From a virus, in the IMG/VR virus record IMGVR_UViG_3300022821_000021, positions 1 to 61,828 of that record: a stretch of DNA of 61,828 nt. One strand, 5' to 3'. The notes beneath the pieces were generated by a model. It made no database searches. It was not told where the DNA came from and saw only the letters and a program-made list of their open reading frames with translations. The translations under genes were made by a program, and so were the position numbers. This document shows, in pieces, positions 9,704 to 19,530 of this stretch. The stretch's first letter is position 1; each line of letters opens with the position of its first letter.

Positions 9704-10774
9704 ATGTCATTTAAAACATTTGATAGCGACGATATAGTGGAAGGATTTGTATCCAGAGACCTAACATCTAATTTGTGGTCTGGTACAGTAAGTACACTTA
9801 TGGCCGCATATACATCATCAACTCAAACTGGGTCCGATTCAGGAAACTATCAGTGGTTTGTATACGATGGTCACCCGGACACGGATACAACTGCCGCTGT
9901 ACAATACAGCGTAGCCTGGGGTCATAGGCTTGGTTCCGGTTCAGCAAAATGGACAGGTGCAACCGATGGTATTACACCATCAAAGGCTGTTTATAGTCAG
10001 TTTGCCAATCTATTATTAAATCCCACAGACGGCGTATTTACAGTAGACGGAGCAGATTATAATGATATGGCGTTTATATCAGTCAACCGCGCCAGATTCA
10101 AAGAACAAATGAACCCTGGCGGGTGGGAATTAACATTGTCCGCATCGGTAGATACATTACCACCAATTACATTAATAGATGAATCATCTAGGGTAACTGC
10201 TGATTCTGTAAATGGGTCAAGCGTATATAATATTGTAAGTGGTTCTATTACTGACGGTGTATACGGCACGGTATCTACAAAATATGGAGTATTTTATCCT
10301 GAAATTGGTGTATTGGCAATGCCAACTACGCTATTGTCACAGTCTGGTATTGCTTCTACATTTGAAACAGGAAGTAACGCAAGTGGTGATAATATAAATA
10401 AAATATGGACGGCTGTTACAGGTGGTAATTCCTTCACAGGAAGGTCACAGGAAGATGTTTCGTCAACACATTATTTTGTAAGGCTTAGAAATAGTGAACT
10501 AAATTATTCTAATAATCCTACGTTCATTACCGGTTCTGGCGGATACTTACGATATTCATTTATGGATGATGACCCCGAGGTATACATTACTACAGTTGGG
10601 CTATATAATGACTCAAATGAATTATTAGCGGTAGCTAAATTAAGTAAGCCGTTTCTTAAGAATTTCGAACGTGAAACAACCGTTAGGGTGAAGCTCGATT
10701 TCGTTTGGGCTCTATTTGCAGTTGCCAGCGTTACGTTGCAAGGATTACTGCACGGCATGGCCGGCTTGTTTTGA
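9704..10774 (+). CDS. Tail/baseplate structural protein sharing a C-terminal motif with the next gene
   Basis: A 356-residue protein. The N-terminal half is unrecognised. Near the C-terminus a YITTVGLYNDSNELLAVAKL stretch is nearly identical to one at the end of the following gene, which implies a shared assembly or attachment fold. After the point where the neighbour ends, this protein continues for about 23 hydrophobic residues (VWALFAVASVTLQGLLHG...), an odd ending for a virion protein. It could be a membrane-active tail or the result of a lost stop. No enzyme motif is seen. Confidence 0.65.
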   Translation: MSFKTFDSDDIVEGFVSRDLTSNLWSGTVSTLMAAYTSSTQTGSDSGNYQWFVYDGHPDTDTTAAVQYSVAWGHRLGSGSAKWTGATDGITPSKAVYSQFANLLLNPTDGVFTVDGADYNDMAFISVNRARFKEQMNPGGWELTLSASVDTLPPITLIDESSRVTADSVNGSSVYNIVSGSITDGVYGTVSTKYGVFYPEIGVLAMPTTLLSQSGIASTFETGSNASGDNINKIWTAVTGGNSFTGRSQEDVSSTHYFVRLRNSELNYSNNPTFITGSGGYLRYSFMDDDPEVYITTVGLYNDSNELLAVAKLSKPFLKNFERETTVRVKLDFVWALFAVASVTLQGLLHGMAGLF

Positions 10775-10808
10775 TAATTAACAATTGGTGTTTAACTAGA
10801 CACTGATA

Positions 10809-10816
10809 TATTTATA
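10809..10816 (+). promoter_or_regulatory. Late-promoter-like element
   Basis: CTGATATATTTATACTA ends 20 bases before the LamG-like gene at 10837 and is in a 62-base gap after the preceding stop. Confidence 0.55.
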
Positions 10817-10836
10817 CTAAATAAGGTACACACTTT

Positions 10837-12615
10837 ATGTCTCTAGTTTTCAAAACACTCCTTCCTGAAACTAAGAACATAACTAACCATACGGCCCATA
10901 AAAATTGGGTAATTCAAAACGAAGAAACTGGTAGTTATGGGATTGTTTTCTATGAAGGGAAATATATAACAGGGTCTTTTAACACAATTGATACTTCACT
11001 GGGCGACACACCCATTGAAGAAACAACATCAAATGGTCAATATAAGCACTTGATTCATAGGTCCATTAATAACCTATATTATCAGTCTCCAAAGGACGTT
11101 GATTATCCATATGATAATCCACCCAAAACGTTTTGCTCCCGTGTTGGCCAATACAAAGAATTAAATAGAGACATAACCGTTATGTCTATTCCGTCGGGTA
11201 TTTTTGGTAATTCCATACAACCGAATACATTTAGTATAACATCCGGTTCAACTGTAATTAAAGATGATGGTAATGGAAATCTATATGATTCAACTTCACC
11301 GTCTACTTACCAAAGTATAGATGATTTATCTTTGTATATTGGATTCAACGAGGGGTATTTATATAATAATGATAATCAGGTTAATGTAACACCCGTTGAT
11401 TATGTATCTAAGTATAAAGTAGTTCCATCTGCGTATAGAATTCAATTCAAAGATGACTCTTTAAGTTCTGAATTAAGTAGAAGCTACGCTTTCTTTGGTG
11501 GCACAGGGTCATACGGTCCGGGTACAATTGAAGACCCAACTGATAATCAATTTATAGAAATAGAAAATTCAAAGGACTTTATATTTGATAGAGACTTCGC
11601 CGTTTCGTTTATGATTAGAATTCCTATATTCCAACCAACCGAAGAAAGTTATGAAGGTGGATACGAAATAGATACAGACCCGCCCGGCGAAGCCATCGCC
11701 GCTGGTTCTCCCTCAGCTACAAGACGAACATTAGTACCACACGAAGAAAATATAATTGTAACTAAGCGTGAATTTGACAACGAACATATTCCGTTTGAAA
11801 TAGCTATATCCGGTTCTACTAATAGAGATATTATTTTTAGGCGAAAGAGTAGAACCAACGGTGAAATGTTTGAATCAGCGGCATTAAAATTATCGTCTGC
11901 AACTTGGTATTCAGTATTATTTCAAAAATCAGGATCCAATTTAACAATAGGATTACAATCAACGGGCGGTGTCTATAGCTCGACAGTAGCTGATCCCGCA
12001 GATGGCGTATCGGTAACAACACCAACCAATGTACATATTGGCGGAAGGCCATATGGATATAAAAATAACTATTACGATCCAGGGCTAGCAAAACATGTAG
12101 AATATAAAAAGAACAGAAACATAATACGACCGGGTCAATTCGAAATGTCTCAATTTAGATTATGGGATTCTGCTATAGATAGTACGGCTACATCAAGTTT
12201 ATATGTATCCGAAAGTGTAACAAATATTGTAGGTAATGTGTTTTACGAACATGGTATAGCAACCATCACTCCACCAATTAATTCTATTCCGTCTGGCCAT
12301 TATCACAGTATAAAGGATTCTGAATTTGAATTATCATTCAAAGGAAGTCATGACATATCAGAGCATATTTATTTATGCCAGGTGCTAGATTCTGAATTCT
12401 CAATAACTCAAAATCCTACTACATTAGACCCAGCATCATCTTCATTCGGTATAATTAGTTCATCGTTTGTTGACTCAGAAGAATTTTCACCGTACATCAC
12501 TACGGTAGGACTATATAATGATTCAAATGAATTATTAGCCATCGGTAAATTGGCTCAGGCAGTAAAAAAGCCAATTGATTACGATATAACATTTATGATA
12601 CGATTTGATACTTAA
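10837..12615 (+). CDS. Tail structural protein with LamG/concanavalin-like domain
   Basis: A 592-residue protein beginning a unit behind a TATTTATA element. Residues about 245-450 have the pattern of a concanavalin-A-like lectin/glucanase domain: DFAVSFMIRIP, then WYSVLFQKSGSNLTIGLQS, VHIGGRPYGY and QFEMSQFRLWDSAID. The last 40 residues repeat the YITTVGLYNDSNELLA motif of the gene upstream and then stop. It is likely a baseplate-attached carbohydrate-binding or decoration protein. The product is conserved in architecture with the preceding gene at the C-terminus only. Confidence 0.68.
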   Translation: MSLVFKTLLPETKNITNHTAHKNWVIQNEETGSYGIVFYEGKYITGSFNTIDTSLGDTPIEETTSNGQYKHLIHRSINNLYYQSPKDVDYPYDNPPKTFCSRVGQYKELNRDITVMSIPSGIFGNSIQPNTFSITSGSTVIKDDGNGNLYDSTSPSTYQSIDDLSLYIGFNEGYLYNNDNQVNVTPVDYVSKYKVVPSAYRIQFKDDSLSSELSRSYAFFGGTGSYGPGTIEDPTDNQFIEIENSKDFIFDRDFAVSFMIRIPIFQPTEESYEGGYEIDTDPPGEAIAAGSPSATRRTLVPHEENIIVTKREFDNEHIPFEIAISGSTNRDIIFRRKSRTNGEMFESAALKLSSATWYSVLFQKSGSNLTIGLQSTGGVYSSTVADPADGVSVTTPTNVHIGGRPYGYKNNYYDPGLAKHVEYKKNRNIIRPGQFEMSQFRLWDSAIDSTATSSLYVSESVTNIVGNVFYEHGIATITPPINSIPSGHYHSIKDSEFELSFKGSHDISEHIYLCQVLDSEFSITQNPTTLDPASSSFGIISSSFVDSEEFSPYITTVGLYNDSNELLAIGKLAQAVKKPIDYDITFMIRFDT

Positions 12616-12618
12616 ATT

Positions 12619-13287
12619 ATGGAACCTAAAAAACAAAACTCTGAAAAACGTGTGCCCAAAGGCAACATTAAATTTTCACTACAGCTATCGGACGAACAAA
12701 AAATTGCAAAGGCCAGTGTATTAATCCATCCATTTTCATTCCTTATTGGTAAGGCTGGAAGTGGTAAGACGTTACTTGCCGTTCAAATTGCACTTGATTG
12801 TTTCTTCAAACGTACAGTAGATAAAATAATTATTACGCGACCAACGGTATCAACTGAAGATAATGGGTTTCTTCCTGGAACAGAAAAGGAAAAAATGGCG
12901 CCGTGGCTTATACCAATTCGTAGTAACATGCGTAAGGTGTATAATAAGCCTGATGTACTTGAGAAAATGGAAGTAAACGAGGACATTGAACTTGTATCAC
13001 TTGCCCACTTCCGAGGTAGAACGTTCGAAAACGCAATTTGCATAATTGATGAATTTCAAAACTTAAGTAAAGCTCAATTAGCAATGGTATTGGGTAGACT
13101 TGGTAAAGGGTCATACATGATATTTACAGGCGACCAGCAACAAGTAGACTTAAGAGACCGTAACTATTCAGCTATAAATGAATTGGCTAAATTGAAAGGT
13201 TCGGAATATATTAATATAGTACATCTACTGGATAACCACAGACACGAAGCAATTGATGATGTATTAGAAAGACTAAATGGAATATAA
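12619..13287 (+). CDS. phoH: PhoH-like P-loop ATPase
   Basis: A 222-residue protein. It has the Walker A motif GKAGSGKT at residues 43-50, the PhoH block IITRPTVSTEDNGFLPGT, the Walker B-like ICIIDEFQNL, and FTGDQQQVDLRD followed by a DNHRHEAI ending. PhoH-like ATPases are common in phages and are thought to act in nucleic-acid (probably RNA) metabolism, with the exact role unsettled. It is the first of a cluster of nucleic-acid genes set inside structural genes. Confidence 0.93.
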   Translation: MEPKKQNSEKRVPKGNIKFSLQLSDEQKIAKASVLIHPFSFLIGKAGSGKTLLAVQIALDCFFKRTVDKIIITRPTVSTEDNGFLPGTEKEKMAPWLIPIRSNMRKVYNKPDVLEKMEVNEDIELVSLAHFRGRTFENAICIIDEFQNLSKAQLAMVLGRLGKGSYMIFTGDQQQVDLRDRNYSAINELAKLKGSEYINIVHLLDNHRHEAIDDVLERLNGI

Positions 13288-13290
13288 TAC

Positions 13291-13758
13291 ATGTGGATGT
13301 TTAATAGTACGGCATTTACTGATGTTCCGCCCGGAGCCCATGGGTTTGTTTATTTAATTACAAATACTATTACCGATAGAAAATACGTAGGTAGAAAGTA
13401 TTTTACTCGGAAGTTATCGCGTCCACCGTTAAAAGGGAAAAAAAGAAAACGCGTTACTTGGTCTGAAAGTAATTGGAAAGAATATACATCATCGTCCGAT
13501 GAACTTAAGGCTGATATTGATTCGATTGGTATTGATAAGTTTTCATTTCAAATACTACATATTGGATTTAGTAAAGGTGAAGTTAATTATTTAGAAGAAA
13601 ACTACCAGCACAAATTAAATGTACTTACGTCATTACTTTCAAATGGTACGAGGGAATATTATAATTCAAGTATAGGTAGCCGTAAATTTATTGGTGTTAA
13701 GCACACTTCACCTGAAAAATCAATTATTTCTGAAAATAGTAAAGAAATGTTTGGATAA
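13291..13758 (+). CDS. GIY-YIG family endonuclease (Seg-like)
   Basis: A 155-residue protein. The first part has the GIY-YIG pattern GFVYLIT...KYVGRKYF at about residues 17-38, with a basic stretch (GKKRKR) behind it and a conserved Glu within the VNYLEENYQHK region. The short C-terminal tail (KHTSPEKSIISENS) resembles the start of a NUMOD-type DNA-binding repeat and may be cut short. Such proteins are usually free-standing homing endonucleases in T4-like phages. It lies between phoH and the primase gene with no intron visible. Confidence 0.8.
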   Translation: MWMFNSTAFTDVPPGAHGFVYLITNTITDRKYVGRKYFTRKLSRPPLKGKKRKRVTWSESNWKEYTSSSDELKADIDSIGIDKFSFQILHIGFSKGEVNYLEENYQHKLNVLTSLLSNGTREYYNSSIGSRKFIGVKHTSPEKSIISENSKEMFG

Positions 13759-13784
13759 TCGATTCTTTTTTCTTATATTTGTAT

Positions 13785-14702
13785 ATGCTGCAACAAAAAC
13801 TGGTAAGTTTATTGTCAACGGTAATTGAACCGTCAATACCGAAGGCCGATGAATATATGGTTCATTGTCCGTATTGTTTCCATAGAAAAAAGAAGCTAGC
13901 AATTAACCTTGTGAGTCATAAGTGGCATTGTTGGATATGCGCGCAAGCCGGTAACAGATTATCAACGTTGTTTTATAAGTTTGGAGCATCTGATTCGAAT
14001 CTTAAAGCTCTGATTAAATTAGTACCTAAAACGTCCTATAATATAGACGGTGATAAAAAAGAAAACAATACTACGGTTTCCCTCCCATTGGAATTTATAC
14101 CCATTACCGCCGGGTCATACAATTCAATGAACTATAGAAATGCAGTTAAATATTTAAAAAAACGTAACATTACTAAGTACGATATACTACGTTATAATAT
14201 AGGATATTGTGAAACAGGAGCATATTCGAATATGATAATATTCCCATCATATGATTCAAATGGAAAAGTTAATTTTTTTGTAGGAAGGGCATATTATGAA
14301 TCTGGGTTTAAACATAAACTCCCCAATGTAACTAAGGATATAATAGGAAACGAATTACTTATTAATTGGAATGAACCTATAAACATAGTGGAATCACCTA
14401 TAGACGCTATATCTACAGGAGACAATACAGTACCGCTATACGGTACAAATATATTATCAGAATTGAAATTAAAAATAGTACAGAATAATGTAAGTAGAAT
14501 AAACATTATACTTGACGGCGATGCAATAAAACGGTCTATTGCTCATTCTGAATATTTTATGAACAACGGAATATCCGTCCACCTAATTGGCCTTGGGGAT
14601 AAAGACCCAAACGAAATTGGAAAGAAAGGTATGGCTGACATTATTACGTCATCCACGCCAACGGATTCCTATCAAATTATGACATTAAAAATTGAAAATT
14701 AA
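13785..14702 (+). CDS. DnaG-type DNA primase (zinc finger + TOPRIM)
   Basis: A 305-residue protein from ATG 13785, with an alternative TTG start six bases earlier. The N-terminal CHC2-like zinc finger shows HCPYC at about residue 27 and KWHCWIC about 25 residues later. The TOPRIM domain shows NIVESPIDAIS with the acidic Glu near residue 202, and INIILDGDA for the second acidic motif. It would synthesise RNA primers at the phage replication fork, as T4 gp61 does. The gene ends 11 bases inside the following Mre11-Rad50 gene. Confidence 0.87.
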   Translation: MLQQKLVSLLSTVIEPSIPKADEYMVHCPYCFHRKKKLAINLVSHKWHCWICAQAGNRLSTLFYKFGASDSNLKALIKLVPKTSYNIDGDKKENNTTVSLPLEFIPITAGSYNSMNYRNAVKYLKKRNITKYDILRYNIGYCETGAYSNMIIFPSYDSNGKVNFFVGRAYYESGFKHKLPNVTKDIIGNELLINWNEPINIVESPIDAISTGDNTVPLYGTNILSELKLKIVQNNVSRINIILDGDAIKRSIAHSEYFMNNGISVHLIGLGDKDPNEIGKKGMADIITSSTPTDSYQIMTLKIEN

Positions 14703-17700
14703 TAAAATACCATACAGTTTTGATACTGTAAATAAGATATTGCATATCGCAGATATTCATATTAGGAACTATCAGCGCCATAAAGAATATAAAAGCATTT
14801 TTAAAAAGCTATATTCGATAATAGATAAATTACCTCCTGAATCGATTGTGTATGTCGGTGGTGACATAGTACATAGTAAGACTGATATATCACCGGAATT
14901 AATCAGAATTGTATCTGATTTTTTGGATGCGCTGGCATCACGTAGAACTACTATAGTCATCGCTGGTAATCACGATGCCAACCTGAATAATTTATCAAGG
15001 TTAGATGCACTGTCGCCAATCATAGAACGTATTGATAATGATAATTTACATTATTTAAAGGATTCGGGCGTTTATAAAATAGGTAATGTTCACTTTACTG
15101 TGTTTGGTATATTTGATTCACCATCTTCTTTTATAAAATCAAAAGACTTTGAGGCTGACACAAAGGTAGCTTTATTTCACGGCGCTGTTGACAAATCCGT
15201 AACTGATACGGGATATAGAGTGTCCAATAAAGATTTACCAATATCAATGTTTGATGGGTATGATATGTCTATGCTTGGTGACATTCACAAGCGCCAATTT
15301 TATAATGATGATAGTACCATATTACAGCCCGGGTCACTTATACAGCAGAATTTTGGTGAATCATATGAAAATCATGGCTGTACAATATGGGACGTTGAAA
15401 CCCGTACACCCAAATTCACTAATATTAAAAATGAATTTGGATTTTATACATTGGAAATATCCAATGGAAAATTACCCAGTATAAATGATATACCGAAATT
15501 TCCACGTATAAGAATTCGTCATTCAAATACAACGCAGGCCCAACTAAAAACAATAGTAAAGGAAATTAGAACTGTATGTAGACCTACCGATGTTATTCCT
15601 ATTCGTATGGATAAAATATCTACGTTGGGCGCAAGTAAAACATCACAGGTATTATCACGAAATATTAGAGATGTTAATTATCAAAATGAATTACTGTATG
15701 AATACATATATACTAATCACAACGTTGATGACTCGGTAATAGATGAAGTTCATAAGATTAATAAAAATCTAAATACTGGATTAAGCGGTATCGAAATAAC
15801 TAGAAATGTTAATTGGAAAGCAAAGCTATTTGAATTTTCCAACATGTTTAGTTACGGAGGAAATAACAAAATAGACTTTACGAAGGCTAACGGTATTGTA
15901 GGGCTATTTGCATCCAATCATTCTGGCAAGTCATCTATACTTGATTCACTATCATTTTGTATATTTGATAAGTGCTCTAGAGGTCGTACTGCTCTTGATA
16001 TTATGAACAATAGGAAGGCATCATTCCAGTGTAAATTTACATTTGAAATTTCCGGCCAAGACTACTTCATAGAAAGAGAAGCAAAGAAGCAAAAAAATGG
16101 ATCGGTAAAGGTACTTGTTAATTTCTGGACAATAGAATCCGGTAACATAATATCTTTAAATGGTGAACAACGTAGAGATACTAATAGATCGATTAGATCA
16201 CTACTTGGAACATACGATGACTTTGTACTAACATCACTTTCAGTGCAAAATAATAGTACCGGATTTATTGATAAATCACAAACAGAAAAGAAAGATCTCC
16301 TTGCTCAGTTTTTGGATATATCTATATTCGAGGAATTATATCAACTTGCAAACGATGAGGTGAAGGAAGTTTCGGTTTTACTGAAAACATTTAAGAACGT
16401 AGATTATGATGAACAATTAATAGATCAAGAAACCAAACTTTTATCTTTAGCATCTAATAAAATTGATGTATCTGATAAGCTTAAATTAAAAAAAGATGAA
16501 ATAAAGTCTGTTACGGATACCATAGCTAGTTTAAATAAAGATCTTATTAATCTGTCTTCTAAATTGGACATAGATAGTCTAAATGAAAATAAATCATTAG
16601 AAGAGGCAAATCTAATAACATTAGAAGAACATCTATCAGACGAAATTGAAAGTAAGGTTAACATTGAATCTAAGTTAATAGTTATCAATGATAAGCTGAA
16701 TTTAATTGATATAGATAAAATAAAAACCGAACATAAAGCATGGGAACAACATAACACAGGTCATAATACCGTAATTCAAAAGATCGAACTTTTAAAAGTA
16801 TCGGTTAAAGCTAAAATAGATAAGTTGAATGCCATAGGTCAATTCGACCCCGATTGTGATTTTTGTAAAAATACACCGTTTGTTCAAAGTGCATTCAAAA
16901 TCAAAAAGGATTTGGATAATGATAAGGGTATTGTTTCCAATCTACTATCGGACAGAGATATATTAAAGTCTAAATTGGATACATGCGCCAATAGATATTC
17001 TGATATAGAAGATTATAATAATTTAATATCAGAATTAAGTAAGTATTCCAATGTACTGATGAATATAAAATCTAATTATTCTGTTATAGAATCTAATATA
17101 GTAAAATCAAAAAGCAAAATACAATCAATTGTATCTGATATAACTCTATATGAAACACATAAGAAATCAATCATACATAACCAACGTGTTCAATTAAAGA
17201 TTGATGAGTGTATACGTAATGTTGATTTATTGGATATAGCATATGATAAGATTAATTCAGAATTACAAGATATAATAAGTGATATGAAAGTATCGACTAC
17301 AAAGGTAAGCGATATTAATAATCATATAAATCAAGCACACCAATTAGAATTGAAATTAAAAGCGTATGAATATTATCTCGATGCTGTTAAGCGTAATGGT
17401 ATACCATACACAATAATATCTGATGTATTACCTCACATTGAAAGTGAAGTAAATCAAATATTATCTCAGATAGTTGATTTTAGAATTGAGTTTAATGTTG
17501 ATGGAAAAAATATATTGACTCATATTGCGTATGGTGATGATAAATGGCCTCTTGAATTAACGTCCGGCATGGAAAAATTTGTTGCGTCATTAGCAATTCG
17601 TGTGGCCTTAATTAATATATCTAACTTACCAAGGCCTAACTTTCTTTGCGTTGATGAAGGATTTGGAAATTTGGACTCACAAAACATATCATCATTGGAT

Positions 17701-17832
17701 ACGTTATTCGATTGTTTGAAGGTCCAATTTGATTTTATATTCATTATATCTCATATTGATGTAATGCGTGACATGACAGATGACTTAATTGAAATCGATA
17801 AGATAAAAGGATTTAGTAAAGTAATATATTGA
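14692..17832 (+). CDS. Mre11-Rad50 (SbcD-SbcC, gp47-gp46) fusion protein
   Basis: One 1046-residue ORF holds both subunits of the recombination nuclease. Residues about 15-330 are an Mre11/SbcD phosphoesterase: ADIHI, VGGDIVHS, AGNHDAN, FHGAVD and GDIHKRQ are the metal-binding motifs. Residues about 370-1040 are Rad50/SbcC: Walker A NHSGKSS near residue 409, a long coiled coil broken by a CDFC zinc hook near residue 722, the ABC signature SGMEKF near 955, and Walker B FLCVDEGFGNLD near 983. In T4 the two are separate genes 47 and 46. The only start upstream of the first motif is TTG 14692, which overlaps the primase gene. Confidence 0.93.
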   Translation: MKINKIPYSFDTVNKILHIADIHIRNYQRHKEYKSIFKKLYSIIDKLPPESIVYVGGDIVHSKTDISPELIRIVSDFLDALASRRTTIVIAGNHDANLNNLSRLDALSPIIERIDNDNLHYLKDSGVYKIGNVHFTVFGIFDSPSSFIKSKDFEADTKVALFHGAVDKSVTDTGYRVSNKDLPISMFDGYDMSMLGDIHKRQFYNDDSTILQPGSLIQQNFGESYENHGCTIWDVETRTPKFTNIKNEFGFYTLEISNGKLPSINDIPKFPRIRIRHSNTTQAQLKTIVKEIRTVCRPTDVIPIRMDKISTLGASKTSQVLSRNIRDVNYQNELLYEYIYTNHNVDDSVIDEVHKINKNLNTGLSGIEITRNVNWKAKLFEFSNMFSYGGNNKIDFTKANGIVGLFASNHSGKSSILDSLSFCIFDKCSRGRTALDIMNNRKASFQCKFTFEISGQDYFIEREAKKQKNGSVKVLVNFWTIESGNIISLNGEQRRDTNRSIRSLLGTYDDFVLTSLSVQNNSTGFIDKSQTEKKDLLAQFLDISIFEELYQLANDEVKEVSVLLKTFKNVDYDEQLIDQETKLLSLASNKIDVSDKLKLKKDEIKSVTDTIASLNKDLINLSSKLDIDSLNENKSLEEANLITLEEHLSDEIESKVNIESKLIVINDKLNLIDIDKIKTEHKAWEQHNTGHNTVIQKIELLKVSVKAKIDKLNAIGQFDPDCDFCKNTPFVQSAFKIKKDLDNDKGIVSNLLSDRDILKSKLDTCANRYSDIEDYNNLISELSKYSNVLMNIKSNYSVIESNIVKSKSKIQSIVSDITLYETHKKSIIHNQRVQLKIDECIRNVDLLDIAYDKINSELQDIISDMKVSTTKVSDINNHINQAHQLELKLKAYEYYLDAVKRNGIPYTIISDVLPHIESEVNQILSQIVDFRIEFNVDGKNILTHIAYGDDKWPLELTSGMEKFVASLAIRVALINISNLPRPNFLCVDEGFGNLDSQNISSLDTLFDCLKVQFDFIFIISHIDVMRDMTDDLIEIDKIKGFSKVIY

Positions 17833-17840
17833 TACTTATA
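17833..17840 (+). promoter_or_regulatory. Late-promoter-like element (TACTTATA)
   Basis: TTGATACTTATATC overlaps the stop of the Mre11-Rad50 gene and ends 13 bases before the fibre gene at 17854. It would separate replication and structural transcripts. Confidence 0.5.
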
Positions 17841-17853
17841 TCTGGAAAATACA

Positions 17854-19527
17854 ATGCCAGGACCAGCCTTTACACATCAACCACGAGTAAATATATCCGA
17901 GCTAAGGCTTGAGTATTATTCTGCTTCCACCGTGTCGGAAATCACCGAACAAGCAGGTGGTAATGTAGCTTATAGAGTCATAGGCGGCCAACCCATAATA
18001 GAATCATCCGACTCGGTTTTCGGCCGAAATTATGTAGGCGGTAGAATTACTGTTGCTTCACCACAAGAAATGCGTCCCAACACCGGATCATCTACTATTA
18101 GTGATGGATTTGATACAAAATATGAAGCTACTATTGTTTCTATTTTGAATGATAGGTTGGCCATAGTATCACCTCCGTATACATTTAAAGTTGAATATAA
18201 TAGTAATGGTCAGGTTCCGTCTTTAAAATATGACTTCTTTCCATCGGAATTTAGTGGAAGTTCATACGAAATAACGTATAGGTCAATCATAGAATCACCG
18301 AACACCGGTTCTTTCAATTTTCAATCATATGTAAATATTGAAATTGCTGATATGATTCCTGTAATTGGAAATGTATCTTATATACGAACTTCGATGAGAA
18401 CCACTGGCCTTCGGAATTTCGATGTTATATCTGAAGATGAAGTAACAACCCAAGAATTATTTGTTAATTTAACATCAAGTAATAATCAGTTTGTAAATGT
18501 AGGGCAGATGATTTCCGCAAACAATGCAAATTATTATTGGACTTCTAGTGTAATGGGCGGACTATCGAATGTGAGTAATGGTATCGATAATTCTATTATA
18601 TTGAATTCTTACAAAATTGGTATGGCCGTTCCTACGCTTACAACGCCTGCCAGAAATGACGTATTTACTAAATTAACGTCAACTAATCCCATAGCCATTT
18701 ATAAAGATAATGAATACATTATTTCTTTTAAATTAGCCGCTAATGCTGCTAATGACTGGGACGGCACTATTATTAAATCGCCTAAGCTTGACTTCTGGTT
18801 ATCCGGCTCGGCAATTAGAGATACAAACCGTACATACGGTAGAATAATAGATGAATATAACCCAGCTACATTTGGGACAGCATCAATCAATGGTAACAAT
18901 ATTATATTTACAAACCAATTTGAATATAATACAGTAGATAATCCAGCGATTATCCCATATCCATTAAATCAAAGTCAATCATCATATATTACTAATAACG
19001 CCGTCAATGGTACGGATGTAAAGAACATTCTTGCGTATAGGTTTAAGGCTGATAAAGATGGAAATGTAACCCCTGTATTTAGATTAAACACTGGTACGTG
19101 GTATATTTCCGATGTTTCAATAAAACCGTATACATTAGATGGTAGAACCCCAACCCATTTTAAATCATTAATTAGAATTCCGTCATATCAACAAAACGAT
19201 AGAATAGATTTTAAATTGGAATTTTTAGGTAACACAAAAGAACCATCAAATGTATCTTTTCTTACTTCTAGTTTATTCTTTACTGGGTCGAACGTTTATA
19301 TGAACGGACCGGATAACTTTTTAGCAGGTAATATGTACCTTGGAAATATAGATTCATTTATGAACGGAGCAGCAGCTGGTACAAATCAATTAATGTTCCA
19401 AATATCAGGGTCTAACACATATTACGCTCAATACGGTGACGGAGAAATTAGTTCCGCCGCCACCGCATCATTCAGTGATATTACGGTAGGTGCCAGCTTA
19501 CCACCAACTCCGCCACCAACACTATAA
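17854..19527 (+). CDS. Tail/fibre structural protein
   Basis: A 557-residue protein starting 21 bases after the Rad50 stop, behind a TACTTATA element. It is rich in Asn, Ser, Thr and Tyr. A middle segment (YIISFKLAANAANDWDG, then SPKLDFWLSGSAI and NTGTWYISDVSIKPY) resembles carbohydrate-binding beta-sandwich modules, and the C-terminus ends in a proline tail (PPTPPPTL). No catalytic motif is seen. It is probably a tail appendage or baseplate-associated protein. The family is not recognised. Confidence 0.65.
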   Translation: MPGPAFTHQPRVNISELRLEYYSASTVSEITEQAGGNVAYRVIGGQPIIESSDSVFGRNYVGGRITVASPQEMRPNTGSSTISDGFDTKYEATIVSILNDRLAIVSPPYTFKVEYNSNGQVPSLKYDFFPSEFSGSSYEITYRSIIESPNTGSFNFQSYVNIEIADMIPVIGNVSYIRTSMRTTGLRNFDVISEDEVTTQELFVNLTSSNNQFVNVGQMISANNANYYWTSSVMGGLSNVSNGIDNSIILNSYKIGMAVPTLTTPARNDVFTKLTSTNPIAIYKDNEYIISFKLAANAANDWDGTIIKSPKLDFWLSGSAIRDTNRTYGRIIDEYNPATFGTASINGNNIIFTNQFEYNTVDNPAIIPYPLNQSQSSYITNNAVNGTDVKNILAYRFKADKDGNVTPVFRLNTGTWYISDVSIKPYTLDGRTPTHFKSLIRIPSYQQNDRIDFKLEFLGNTKEPSNVSFLTSSLFFTGSNVYMNGPDNFLAGNMYLGNIDSFMNGAAAGTNQLMFQISGSNTYYAQYGDGEISSAATASFSDITVGASLPPTPPPTL

Positions 19528-19530
19528 TAA

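Noticed and set aside
9144-9710. 188-codon minus-strand ORF
   Set aside because: It overlaps the tail protein at 8926 almost completely and has low-complexity Val/Ile/Pro text with no family. All neighbours are on the + strand.
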